Source: Allacma fusca
Taxonomy: Eukaryota; Arthropoda; Collembola; Symphypleona; Sminthuridae
NCBI GenBank assembly: GCA_947179485.1
Contig: OX359250.1
Span: forward strand, 10,787,575 to 10,851,574
Reading direction: 5' to 3'
DNA length: 64,000 nt
Both the position numbers and the translations under genes were made by a program. Shown here piece by piece: positions 50,963-62,450 of the stretch (the first letter of the stretch is position 1; the number at the start of each line of letters is the position of its first letter). The notes beneath the pieces are model-generated. The model made no database searches. It worked only from the letters and a program-made list of their open reading frames with translations, and had not been told where the DNA came from.

Positions 50963-52060
50963 ACTTTATTTGTGTCCATGTAATTTATTAGTAATAACTG
51001 TCAAAGTGATTATTGCCTGAACTGCTTTTAGTTTATGTATCCATAAGTTTTTGTCTGTAGTCAAGCATGGTTAAAGGTCGGTTGGTTCTGTGTTGAGTTT
51101 GGACAAGTTAGAAAGCAAAGTAGTAAGGTTGAGTAGCTGTGTATCGCCTTCTCAAATTCAAATCTGTGAATTTTATTGCATTTACAAATTTAATACCTTC
51201 CAATTAATATGCACTACTTCTAATTCAACGTATACTTAAGTTACTTGCGTGTGTACTCTGACATTTAGAATATTTATGTGTTGTCGGATAATAAAATTAT
51301 ATCATGTGGATTGAATGTTTGATGCTTGGGAATTCCTCTGGAGCCCTTTCTTTTGATTAAATAGGTTCGGAGATGTTGGACTAAGCGGCAGTAATAGTTA
51401 ATAATTTGGAAGTTTGACAGTCTGAAGGAAAATGAACGAACTGCTTTAACAATTAGTAATTACATTCGTATTGTGAGTAGTACTTACTTACAACTAGCTG
51501 TGATATTGAGAAATAGTCCCTGTGAGACTTACTATTGACAAGACTGGTACTTAAATTTAGAAGCTTTTATCTTGTTTGCTGAAAATAGTCAATCAAAAAT
51601 AATAAGACTGAATATGAGAAATGAATATATTTTTTACTTTAAATAGAAACTATGTGTTTACTCCATAATAATCGAAATAAATAAACATGTTTTTGATGAA
51701 TGATGACGCATACGATGTAAAGTTATGAATATCTCACAAGCTTAAGCGTATATATTTCACGATAATCTCTACTACGATAAGTATTGTAATGTAATTAGGA
51801 TGATCATACAAACAGTAAGGATGCGAAATATTTTACAATGATACGGATCATTTGACTATAACGGTTAATTTCCAGATAAATAGTTCATTCATAAAATTGT
51901 TTAAGGATGCAGATGTACTTACTAACACAGGAACCAATCTTTCTTTTGACTGTACTATTAAATTAGATATATTGTTGTTCGTGCTCAGGGAAGTCGTAAT
52001 GCGTAATTTAAGTGGAAGCTGCGTGAAATAATAATTTTGGTGTTGACTATTGTAGACGGA
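50963..52060. other. Intergenic or intronic spacer
   Basis: No open frame or repeat of note. A TTGTAG acceptor-like site immediately precedes the next ATG, so part of this stretch may be an intron. Confidence 0.4.
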
Positions 52061-52474
52061 ATGGATACGAGTGTAGTCATCGATGTGGGCAAAACTATGG
52101 CAGCAGGGGATTCACTCAAGCTGCGGGGAACTTCGGTAACCAATTACAGGACTAGGAAGAATAACATGCGGAGAAAGGTTAAGGAAGCTCAGTTACTAGG
52201 AGGACTTGAAAAGTTGAATGAACTAAAAAGGGTTATTACTATTATTTTCTTATTTCAATTTTACGTAAGTAGAAACAACGCACATACCTGTCCAACTAAC
52301 AATCATTGCTACCTATTTCAGGAACGTATGGATTGCAAAAAACGAAAGGAATTTTGGAAGTATCTGAGAATAAAATCTGAATGTGACAGAATTGAGGCCG
52401 AGAGGGAAAAAATTCGTGCCGAATGCTGCAAAGTAATTCATCAACACGATAGATTTAAAACATTATGGCATTGA
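52061..52474 (+). CDS. Small basic helical protein
   Basis: ATG at 52,061; exons 52061-52231 and 52322-52474 join in phase for 107 residues (the intron is also open in frame, so retention is possible). Highly charged, Lys/Arg/Glu-rich helix in the second half (ERMDCKKRKEFWKYLRIKSE), of the kind seen in small coiled-coil nuclear proteins. No family recognised. An acidic open frame overlaps its end in a different frame. Confidence 0.4.
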   Translation: MDTSVVIDVGKTMAAGDSLKLRGTSVTNYRTRKNNMRRKVKEAQLLGGLEKLNELKRVITIIFLFQFYVSRNNAHTCPTNNHCYLFQERMDCKKRKEFWKYLRIKSECDRIEAEREKIRAECCKVIHQHDRFKTLWH

Positions 52475-52683
52475 ATCGATTCTTAGGTTGTTTATTTTTA
52501 AAATTAAAGGCAACCAGGGCTTCCAAAAAGGAAAACAAGGAAGAAGAAGAGTATTTTCGAATCCTTTTTAAATCGAATCCAAATTTGTTTGAACCTGGTC
52601 AAATAGATAGTTTCGTTCCAGATAATAGGGACTTGGGGATAATGGGTTGGCCATCAATGGAAGACTCAGACGACGATATCTAA
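52465..52683 (+). CDS. Acidic C-terminal open frame overlapping the preceding ORF
   Basis: 72 codons, Glu-rich, then EPGQIDSFVPDNRDLGIMGW and an acidic EDSDDDI end. It overlaps the stop of the previous frame by 10 bases in another frame. Composition and position suggest that it is the true C-terminus of the same protein, separated by a frameshift or an unrecognised splice. Confidence 0.35.
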   Translation: MALNRFLGCLFLKLKATRASKKENKEEEEYFRILFKSNPNLFEPGQIDSFVPDNRDLGIMGWPSMEDSDDDI

Positions 52684-52827
52684 AGTTTCATGAAAATGCT
52701 TGATGAGATAATTGTATCAGTTTCTGAGATTCAAAAAAATTATAAAATTACAGCAATTGTTTAATATACTAGCGCGATTATTTTGTCATCACAATAATTA
52801 TTTACCTATTAATAGTCCATTTCCTCA

Positions 52828-55118
52828 ACACTATTCACACTATTACGACTCATTATGTGTCCACTGTTTATACAATATTAAGGCTCCCTCTAAGTCAGCA
52901 CTCTAAACACACTATTGCTACTCCCTCTGATCAACACATTGCACACAATTTTACGACTCCCTCCGAATGCAGTTTACACACACTATAACGACTCCCTTTG
53001 AGTCAACACTTTATTTAAACTATTACGACTCCCTCTGAGTCAGCACGTCATACACATTATTACGAGACTGTCCGACTATACAGTTTTCAAACACTATTAC
53101 GACTCCCTCTGAGTCAGCACGTCATACACATTATTACGAGACTTTCCGACTATACAATTTCCAAACACTATTACGACTCCCTCTGAGTCAGCACGTCATA
53201 CACATTCTTACGAAACTGTCCGACTATACAGTTTCCAAACACTATTACGACTCCCTCTGAGTCAGCACGTCATACACATTCTTACGAAACTGTCCGACTA
53301 TACAGTTTCCAAACACTATTACGACTCCCTCTGAGTCAGCACGTCATACACATTCTTACGAAACTGTCCGACTATACAGTTTCCAAACACTATTACGACT
53401 CCCTCTGAGTCAGCACGTCATACACATTCTTACGAAACTATCCGACTATACAGTTTCCAAACACTATTACGACTCCCTCTGAGTCAGCACGTCATACACA
53501 TTCTTACGAAACTGTCCGACTATACAGTTTCCAAACACTATTACGACTCCCTCTGAGTCAGCACATCATGCTCAATATTAGGAATTCCGCCGACTGTACA
53601 GTTTGCACACACTATTACGACTCCCTCCGACTCTGATGTTTACACACGGTATAACGCCTCCCTTTAACAGACTTCATACACATTATTACGGCACCCCCGA
53701 CTCAACACCTTTTACATACCATTAAGCGTATATCTGAGCAATACTTTATACACAATATAACAGATCTCTGTAACTCAAAACTTCATACGAACTATTACGG
53801 CACCCCTGACTCAACAACTTATGCACACTATTACGGCTCCATCTAAATCAATACTTTCTACACACTTCAACGGCTCCCCCTAACTCAACACTTCATAAAC
53901 AGCGTTTTGACACCCGCGAATCAACAATTTATACAAACTATAACGTTTCCCTCTAACTTAAAACGTTATACAAACTATAAGGCCTCCCTCTAACTGACCA
54001 CTTTGTGCACCCTATTACGGGACTCGCGGAGTCAACACTTATACACACTATTACAGATCCCTCTAGCTCAAAACTTTATACACACTATTACGGCACCTCT
54101 GATTCAACACGTTATACAAACTATAACGGCACTACCTGAGTCAACTCGTTGTACAAACTATAACGGCTCCCTCTAACTTAACTATTTATACACTAACGGC
54201 TCCCTCTACCACAACACTATGCACACTATAACAGCTCCCCCTAACTCAACACTTTTGACGCACTATAACGGCTCCCTCAAACTCAACACTTCATACACAC
54301 TATAAACGCTCGCTCTAACACAAGACTATGCACACTATAACGGCCCTATCTAACTCAACACTTTGTACACACTATAACGGCTGCATCTAACTCAACACTT
54401 TGTACACAATATAACGACTAACTCTAACTCAATACTTTATACACCCTATAACGGCTCCCCTAACGCAACACTTTTGACGCACTATATTGGCTCCCTCTAA
54501 CTCAACACTCCATACACACTATAACGGCTCCCTGTAACTCAACAGTTCATACACACTATAAAGGCTCGCTCTAACACAACACTATGTACACTATATTGGC
54601 TCTCTCTAACTCAACACTCCATACACACTATAACGGCTCCCTGTAACTCAACAGTTCATACACACTATAAAGGCTCGCTCTAACACAACACTATGTACAC
54701 TATAAGGGCTCCCTCTAACTCAACACTTTGAACACACTTTAACGGCTCGATCTAACACAACACTATGCACAATATAACGGCTCCCTCTAACTCAACACTT
54801 TGAACACACTATAACGGCTCGATCTAACACAACACTATGCACAATATAACGGCTCCCTCTAACTCAACACTTTGAACACACTATAACGGCTCGATGTAAC
54901 ACAACACCATGCACAATATAACGGCTCCCTATAACTCAATACTGTGAACAAACTATAACGGCTCGATCTAACTCAACACTTTGTACACTTTATAAAGGCT
55001 GCATCTAACTCAACACTTTGTACACTTTATAACGGCTGCAGCTAACTCAACACTTTGTACACACTATATTGGCAATCTAACTCAACAAGTCGATAGTTCA
55101 ACCACACTATTACGACTA
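52828..55118. repeat. Minisatellite: 37-bp unit with 74-bp and longer higher-order repeats
   Basis: About 2.3 kb of tandem repeats built on a ~37-bp unit (ACTATTACGACTCCCTCTG and variants, then TCAACACTTTATACAC-like). From 53,041 to about 53,570 two alternating 37-bp variants form a 74-bp unit: CAGCACGTCA or a near variant starts at 53,041, 53,115, 53,189, 53,263, 53,337, 53,411, 53,485 and 53,559. Further right the array is more diverged, with local higher-order copies of about 72 bp (54,720-54,930) and about 108 bp (54,490-54,700). Non-coding. Confidence 0.95.
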
Positions 55119-55370
55119 CTGTTTACTACTAGTAAAACAGTTAAAACATTATGCGAAGATATTGGGAACTACATCTGATAGTTGCACTTATAAAACACAA
55201 CATAATTTGAATCACATGATGAACTAGAAAGGGAATATATTGCAACACTTGTCAATCAGTCTTTATTTTGTACATATATTTATTCGTAGATAGTTTGTGA
55301 CTACTTGTGTTTAGCCTGGCATGTTTTTTATTAAACCTTTTGACGGAATTGTTTCAGATAACTCATAACA

Positions 55371-56264
55371 ATGGGAGAATCTTCAACAATTGCATCGTTC
55401 CGTCACGTGGGTGGTGGGTTAGGCAGGAATGATGCAAAGCAGGCAAATAATGAAACCTGGAGAAGAGGGGAACAACGTATGCAAGAAGACAGGGAACGAA
55501 GGAAAATAGACCTTGATAGAAGAGAATGCGATAGAAACATCAGTGAACAATTAAAACGAGAGGTAATATGCAGAGAGACAAGAAACGCCAGAAGGGACAG
55601 GAAAGCTGCCGAGCAAGCAAAAATGGATGAACAACTGTATCGTGAAAAACGAAGAGAACAAGAAGGACGGTATGAAAAAGAGCGGCTAAGGATGGAAGAG
55701 ACAAGGCAACGATATCAGAAAACAAGCTGTGAGCAACAAAACGCAGCAGAAAGAGAAGCCAAGTTACAAAAAAAACAGGTTGAACAAAAGGAGGCGCTTT
55801 ATAATGAAGAGCAAACAATGAATCGGGATTATGATGATCGAAAACAGCTTCAAAGTCACAAAGACGAATGTAAATCATGGTACAATGCGGGCACTTCGTC
55901 CTGGGGAGATAATAATTACAGCAGTAGAGGAAATCAAGATTACTCGGTGTCGAGATATCGGTCAACAGCGGATACAAAAGAAGTGTCGTCGCCCTACTAT
56001 TACAATGCTGAAACTATAAAGAATCTTCTTACGACAGAACTGCTAACACTATCAACGACTTGTTTGTCACCCTCTGCAAGGGATGCTTACGAGTTGAGAA
56101 TTAGAAACATGTCTAATCGCTCAGAGGAATCGGAACGCTCGAAAGAGGCTAACAAGAGATGGTTAGCGAACTACTATGAAGAGAAAAGAATTGCAGAGGC
56201 TAAACAATCATCAGACATTCTTAGACATTTGCGAATAAATTCTTGTCCTCCGACTGCGCCGTGA
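55371..56264 (+). CDS. Charged coiled-coil protein, single exon
   Basis: 297 residues from the ATG at 55,371, which follows a TTTCAG acceptor-like site by 18 bases. Residues about 35-165 are almost entirely Arg/Glu/Lys/Gln (RRGEQRMQEDRERRKIDLDR and similar) and predict a long single alpha-helix or coiled coil. The middle is Ser/Tyr/Asn-rich. The C-terminal ~80 residues (KNLLTTELLTLSTTCLSPSA, then LRIRNMSNRSEES) are again helical. Intact frame. No family recognised; a 5' non-coding exon is likely. Confidence 0.6.
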   Translation: MGESSTIASFRHVGGGLGRNDAKQANNETWRRGEQRMQEDRERRKIDLDRRECDRNISEQLKREVICRETRNARRDRKAAEQAKMDEQLYREKRREQEGRYEKERLRMEETRQRYQKTSCEQQNAAEREAKLQKKQVEQKEALYNEEQTMNRDYDDRKQLQSHKDECKSWYNAGTSSWGDNNYSSRGNQDYSVSRYRSTADTKEVSSPYYYNAETIKNLLTTELLTLSTTCLSPSARDAYELRIRNMSNRSEESERSKEANKRWLANYYEEKRIAEAKQSSDILRHLRINSCPPTAP

Positions 56265-56957
56265 TTAAACCCAGAAGCATTACAATTTCGGATAAGGAAC
56301 AGGAGACGCTGAAATGATTTCCCTTCAAATGGCTGTGAAGCTACTTGACCGTAATGCATGAATTGCGTCAAGGTACTAATTGTGTTTTCATTGATTAATC
56401 TTGTGTCGTTGTAAATGAAGCATGAAGAGAGAAGTAGACTCAGCCCAATAATCGAGAACTGGCCCTGCTCGTTGGTTTGAGGGTCGAAGCAACCATGTGT
56501 GGCCATAACTACTACAGCAATCGGCGATTCTGTTTCGAATCGTTTAATAATAAGGGGTCTTGTCCACATCCAGATCCCTTCTGTGGTCTGGTCCACCGTA
56601 TTACGGAATGCGATTCCCTCATCCCTCGTGATTATGTCGGGTTTGTTTTTGTGCATCCAGTCACCTACATTTCCGTCTCCTGCCCGTTAATAACTATATT
56701 ATTATTTTCCTTCATTCCAGGGACCTTAAGTAATAATTATTTCGCTGCGCAATACTGCACGATTCGCATTAATTTTTCAAGCCTTCAAAAATTCCTAATT
56801 AAAACATTTTTTTAAAATGGCTTAACTAATTCATATTTAAAAAAAATAGTTTATTATGATTATTTAAAATAATCGAAAAATCAATAATTTCAATTTTTCA
56901 ATTTTTATTGATTGTAGTATGCATTATATTGAATGTTACTACTAGTATATCATTTGC
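56265..56957. other. Intergenic region
   Basis: Overlapping open frames exist on both strands (56,174-56,656 minus; 56,477-56,815 plus) without recognisable domains. The right part, from about 56,800, is AT-rich and leads into the hammerhead-like motif. Confidence 0.4.
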
Positions 56958-56982
56958 CTGACGAAGAGTAAAAGCTCGAAAC
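56958..56982 (+). ncRNA. Hammerhead-ribozyme-like motif of Penelope-like element type
   Basis: CTGACGA at 56,958-56,964 and CGAAAC at 56,977-56,982 match the two conserved core boxes of the hammerhead ribozyme (CUGANGA, GAAA), with a short GAG/CTC stem II between them. A GTTGCTGCGAATAAA tail follows. This arrangement is typical of the hammerhead-derived segments carried by Penelope-like retroelements. Stem II has a bulge and I cannot form a good stem III, so activity is doubtful; it is probably a decayed element fragment. Confidence 0.45.
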
Positions 56983-57076
56983 GTTGCTGCGAATAAAATA
57001 TAAGCCTTGTGTTAAAAAGTGAACTTCTACCATTATTTAATATATTATATATATTTCACTTCGCTCTGTAACTAAT

Positions 57077-58959
57077 TAAAACTTCAAACATTCCAGAGCG
57101 CTTTCCACAACTGCAGACAAAAAATTTACTCGCCCAGGATATGCATTGAGAACTTGTGGGAAACCAGCTATCCAACTTCGTTCTACACGGATGAACATTT
57201 GTTTAGTTATCACGAACGTGTTAAGCAACGTCAGAATTTCTGGATGAGAAAAGCAGATGTGAAGCAGCAGAGGTGTAAATCTTTCATTGTACTTTACAAT
57301 ATTTTCGGAATCCATCAAAGTCCTGCCAAACTAGGAAAATTCCTATTCCAAACACTCGACACAGGTCTTTGGATCTCCCATGTTCAGTATGCTTGTTTAG
57401 CTACAGAAAGTAAACAAGTTATATCGAGTTTGAAGGCGTTAAGAAAATTTGGAAAGAACATAAAGAGAAACGATGACAACTGGTTTAGTTTTGCGTCTCT
57501 TGTTTACACTTCCGACGGGATTGAGGTTTCAAAATGGCAAACTTACTGCATGAGTTGTGGTTATTACAATAAACTACAAGAAATTGATTTCTTCACTGCT
57601 GGGTGGAAATTTCGTAAACATTTGAATTTTTATTCTCGAAATATTGAACGTCGGACCAGCTACCAGGTTGACGATGTTTTCGTATCAATTAGAACGAACA
57701 ATTTTGATTTTCTGGATATTCCTGGGAAACGGCTTTTCACTGAAAAGGGTTTATAAGAGTATTCGTATGTGATTCTGAAAATAGTGCATGACCGGTTTTC
57801 CAATGAAACCATACCCCTTATGACTAGAAAATCCCAGAAAATTTTGAATAACATGTTGTATCCCTTCATTCATCTAGAATTTCCGTTGCAAATGGCTTCG
57901 AATTTTATATGTACGCGAAATGACTGGTTCACATTCATATCGTGTTACGGTTTACGCAGTTCAAGATCATTTCGTATTTATCTTCATCCCTTTCAAATTA
58001 ACGTGTGGATCTTGATTCTGGCAACGATGACAGTTGTTGCTGTATTTTTAAAGCAGGAAGTGTCACAGAAACGAATAGACATCTCCGCAGTGTTTTTATT
58101 TACCATTGGGGGTCTTTTGGAAAATATCAATTTTTTAAATCTTTTGAACTCCAGGTATAGGCTTATTATTATACTCTGGCTACTAGCTGCCGTGGTTTTC
58201 AGTAACGCTTACAAAGGTGTGCTTACTTCAAAACTTACGGCACCGAAACCCATAACAGGTTTAACGAAATTCGAGGAGCTCAATAATGTGTACATTTTTC
58301 CTCAAAAGACAGAACTTCCTCCTGAATTTTATTCTAACAGAGTAATTTTAGATCGAAAACAATTTCCTTAAAACATAGTGATGCGTTACATGCAACCAAT
58401 TTAGGATACAGTTGTTTATTTTACGAGGTTTTCTTTAAGGCTGCCAAAAAGCACAAGCAAAGTCTGTCAAAGTCGTTTTTAAAGAACAGGAAAACGTGAG
58501 GCTATTACAGAGTGGCTGGTTGTGCCTGCTAACGCTACGCCTGGCTTATTAGAGCAAGAAGTGTCAGAATGTGATCGAAGTGCATTTTTAGCCTTTCGAA
58601 GCAAAATATTAAACTTCAACGTTCCCTCACAACGACGCCAGTCCTTGTCAGACAAACCGTTCATTATGGGATCAGAAAAGCTGCTTAATGGACTGTACGG
58701 CTGGTCTATTAATAAAATTAATGCTGACGCACTGATCTCATTCATCAACCAAATTGTGGCAAGCGGTACCTTTACCTGGGTTAGGGAAAGAATGGAGTCT
58801 CTGAGTGATTCAAAATACAGCCTAAAATATCTAATGCTTCTCAAAAGGAAAACACATGGGTTGAAGATTAATTCAAATTTTATCGAGACTCTTTTTTTCA
58901 TTTATTTGATTTCATGCGTTATTGTAATTACTTATTTTGTTTACGACGTCGTGTTTTAA
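57077..58959 (+). pseudogene. Divergent ionotropic receptor (IR), intronless pseudogene
   Basis: Chemosensory ionotropic glutamate-receptor-like channel. The reading frame from about 57,077 runs without introns to 58,959. Features in order: extracellular/ligand-binding S1 region, M1 helix (INVWILILATMTVVAVFL), pore loop (FLFTIGGLLEN), M3 helix (IILWLLAAVVFSNAYKGVLT), S2 lobe, and M4 helix (FFIYLISCVIVITYFVYDVV). It is broken by a TAA at 57,754-57,756 in an otherwise continuous frame and by two compensating frameshifts around 58,340-58,370 and 58,490; the correct frame between them is clear. No start codon or signal peptide is visible: the frame begins abruptly after AT-rich sequence downstream of the hammerhead-like motif, so the 5' end is lost. 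Confidence 0.8.
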
Positions 58960-61242
58960 ATTTGAATAGTTGGATACAGTCTGACCCTCTCATTGTCAGC
59001 ACTAATTTTTAATGTCCACTTGGAGTAATATTCTAGCTGTACAAATCGTAGCATAAAGTATAGAAACGTAGAAGAACATTTTTTAACATCTTTTAATTCA
59101 GTCGTTGGGTACTGTATCCTGAAATCTTCTATTTCTTCAAAATTTTAAGACGGCTGTATAATTTGTTGCAATCTAGGATCATAACAAGCCTATAATTTGA
59201 CTGTATTCAACGAGTCTTTGATTGTAAAATTAACGCAGTTACGTGTTAGTTTTGTATTTTAGATTCTTCCATTAAAATGAACGAAAGCACCTTTCTGCAT
59301 TTTAACGCTTTTGTATCTTGTTTCTATCATGTTTTATCTTTTTATTTTTACAAGCTGATTTAAGATGTACGAAATAAGTGATGAGATGTTAGCAGTGAAG
59401 AATCAATGCATATGTTAATGGTCTCATTCAATCTTGGAAAAACGTTCTAATTAACACAATATGACGCACATTTATTATATTTAGTTGCCTAGTTTTGTGC
59501 TTTTAATTCTATTGATTTGTAATAGCTATACGTGGAATACTTGTTGATAAGTTAGCTTATTGTCATCTCAAAACAGAGAATAAACTCCTTTTAAACGAAA
59601 GGATGGTTGTCCCGTACTTATTTATGCAACATGAGAACTCAACACAAGAAACAGAATAATAACCCGAGCTACTTATTTATTCTAAAATTCAATGAAACTG
59701 AAATCATTGATCAGTAGATCAATATAGTGATACAATATTTGATCAGAGAAACATCTAAAAATAAAACATGCGATAGAAATAACTATTCTAACTGAAATCC
59801 TGTAATAAAGTCAACTATCTTTATAAGGGACCGGCAAAATGCACCCTTATAAACATCCCTTATAAACTGTGTTATATGTTGTGTATAAATAAGAATTGGG
59901 ACTACATATCCATTATAAGTGTAACCCTTCCAGCGAGAGTACACTGTAATTACATCAGTCATTACGTAATTTAATTAAAACATAATTGCGAATTACTCAT
60001 AATCACTGAAGCTTTGTCCTGGAACAGTAATCGAAACTGGAGCGTGGTAAATCCTTAGTCATTCTTTCTCTTTACTTACGTAAATCGGTTTGGCGATTCA
60101 TTCACAAAGAATTCAGGACTCTATTCACAGAATAGATCCGTCGAAATTTAAAAAACTATTTTCTTAATTATATTTAAAACTACTTCCCCGCCCCTTCATA
60201 TACTTTATTAACTTAAACATAAACTCACAATAATTATTTATTAATTTGAGTAGCTTTCAGCGATGTTTACTTACACTTGATAAATAATAATGTAATTTGT
60301 AGGCAAAATTGTCCAACCCGTTTGAACCCAATGGCTGACTATGGGTGCTCAAAACAATCACACTTCAGATTGAGAATACTTGAAGGGAAAAATCAACAAC
60401 GTACAAATATTAATGTCCACAGTAGATTTCAGCTAGCACTCTCACATAAGATTTTCGAATAATAAATTAACTCACATTTTTGCCTGTTCAACCCTGTGAA
60501 TAAATAGTCGACTGCATTCACAAAAGAGACTTCCTCAGAGTCAACTTCGGAGTAGCTTCTGTGGCATTGTACATTACATATAATGTTTGCGGTCTGTTTC
60601 TATCCTGTGCTGCAAAGGGTAACACATGATCCAAACATGAAATCCGGAGACCACATTAAAAAGCTGAAGTGGGACCAAACGCTCTTGGGGTCAACTCTGT
60701 AAGTAAAAATGGAATATGACGGGATTAGCGGGCATATTAACAGAATTTAGAAATTTACCTGAAAAATGTGCCTGGTAAATATGACGCATTAACAGTATTT
60801 TGAAACATGTATTTGAATTCGGTCACACCTTCCATTAAAATGTAAAAAATTAATATTCGATTGCAATAAAAAAAATCTATAAATATTTGGATTGCGTGGA
60901 AAATAATATGGCAAGCAATATTTATTTGAGTTTTCGACAGCTAACGGGATGTCGTTGGCAAAAATAGAATTCCTCCTTCTACTTGTCTCCTTCACTTTCG
61001 AATGTGAGACTGAATATTTGGCCACCTCTTGGCCACGTTAAAGATCAATGACACGACCTCACTCTACTTTTCCGCGTCTTTGCTCCTGAAGTTGAATGTT
61101 CAAAACCTTGCACTTTCTTACAATTTGTACCCACAATTCTCAATGTAGATTCCTGTGTAATACTTCCCAGGAAAGCCCGCAAAACGTGCTACCAAAACGT
61201 ATTTTGATAAGAAATTTAAGCAGAAATCTCCTATTGAGCCTT
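58960..61242. other. Intergenic region left of the BEL array
   Basis: Mostly featureless AT-rich sequence. One possible small exon: the ATG at 60,583 opens 39 codons (MFAVCFYPVLQRVTHDPNMK and on) ending at a perfect CT|GTAAGT donor at about 60,699. No downstream partner exon was found before the retroelement array, and the product is not recognised. Confidence 0.4.
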
Positions 61243-62450
61243 TGTTCACGCCGTGAACAAATATACTAAGGAAATAAATATTTGACCCCTAGTACTAAAT
61301 GTATTCTTTCCTAAGATGTTAAGTTGTTGCAAATATCTTTCACGGCAAGGGTCTTCTAGTTCTGTTTCAATATACTCATTTACTTATCTGTGTCCATATG
61401 AAAATTATTTGTATTCGTCTGATATTTTCTGTTATTGGCTCTCCAATTATATACATAGGAATGTGTCCCTATTTTACGTGCAAATTCATGTACTTTTCAG
61501 CAGTTCAAAATTGTCTCTCTTTGAGCTCACTTGTCAAGAGAAAATAGGCAGCTGTAGAATTACTAATATTTTGCACAGTCTCACCTAACCCTGAATTCTT
61601 GTTGATTCCTTAAATAAATTGGCTATTAGAAGTATTGTTTTTAAAGGTGCACTTGATATATCAAAAAAGCTTATTACACACCACATCATAGAAGGAGGAA
61701 TTTATTACAGTGCTTCATCAAATCGAGGCTTGTGTAAATTCCCGTCCCATAACTCCTATGTCCCATGATCCTAGTGATTTGCAAGCGTTGACCCCTGGTC
61801 ATTTTCTCATTCACTCTGCTTTACATTCTGTCCCTGAGGAAGATTTAACTAATGAGAAACTTCTTCCTCGTGATCGTTGGTTGCTGTGTCAGAAGATTAC
61901 ACAACATTTTTGGATGAGATGGCAACGAGAATATTTAACTTCCCTGCAAAAGAGGCCGAAATGGAAATCCGGGCATAATAACATTCAAGTTGGTGAGCTT
62001 GTTCTATTAAAGGATGAGCGATTTCCTCCATTGCAGTGGAAATTAGCAAGGGTCATCGCAGTGTATCCAGGTGAGGATGGACATGTGCGAGTTGTGTCAG
62101 TGAAAACGTGCGATGGGGAATACAAAAGACCTATAACTAAAGTGTGTCCTTTACCTATAGAACTTTCACCCATCTCGAAAGAACTGAAATGTGAGTGATT
62201 GGTCTTCATTTGAATGATGTGTCTTGTGATATTCATAAATGTTCTTTGGGTTGTTTAAATTTGAGTATTTTACCTTATCTTGTAATTTGCCTGCCCTGAA
62301 ATACTTATGATACAGTTTCTTGCTTTGTATTTCATTCCTCTATTCCCTTATTTTTTGAGAGTTCTAGATTACCTTCCGTGTGATAATTTACATTTTGGTA
62401 CTAAATTCTTTCTTGAACCTTCTTAAAGAAGGATTCCAGCCCCGGGAATA
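61243..62450 (+). mobile_element. Deleted BEL/Pao retrotransposon, unit 1 of a tandem array
   Basis: Starts with the palindromic terminus TGTTCACGCCGTGAACA. An LTR of roughly 420-450 bp runs to about 61,660-61,690 and is followed directly by the last part of pol (integrase catalytic end and DUF5641). A purine-rich tract and AGCCCCGGGAATA precede the next TGTTCACG at 62,451. Gag, protease, reverse transcriptase and most of the integrase are absent. Confidence 0.85.
61695..62198 (+). CDS. BEL/Pao integrase C-terminal fragment (DUF5641), copy 1
   Basis: Open from EEFITVLHQIEACVNSRPIT, which contains the glutamate that is normally the last catalytic residue of the BEL integrase, to KELKCE; about 167 residues. 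The DUF5641 pattern is clear: LTPGHFLI, RWLLCQKITQHFWMRWQREY, LVLLKDE and PPLQWKLARV with KRPITKVCPLP. No start codon is present; it is the tail of a polyprotein. Identical to the copy at 62,903-63,406. Confidence 0.85.
   Translation, partial: EEFITVLHQIEACVNSRPITPMSHDPSDLQALTPGHFLIHSALHSVPEEDLTNEKLLPRDRWLLCQKITQHFWMRWQREYLTSLQKRPKWKSGHNNIQVGELVLLKDERFPPLQWKLARVIAVYPGEDGHVRVVSVKTCDGEYKRPITKVCPLPIELSPISKELKCE

Noticed and set aside
55540..55977. 145-codon minus-strand ORF
   Set aside because: Shadow of the highly charged coiled-coil gene on the opposite strand; its hydrophobicity is a codon-complement effect.
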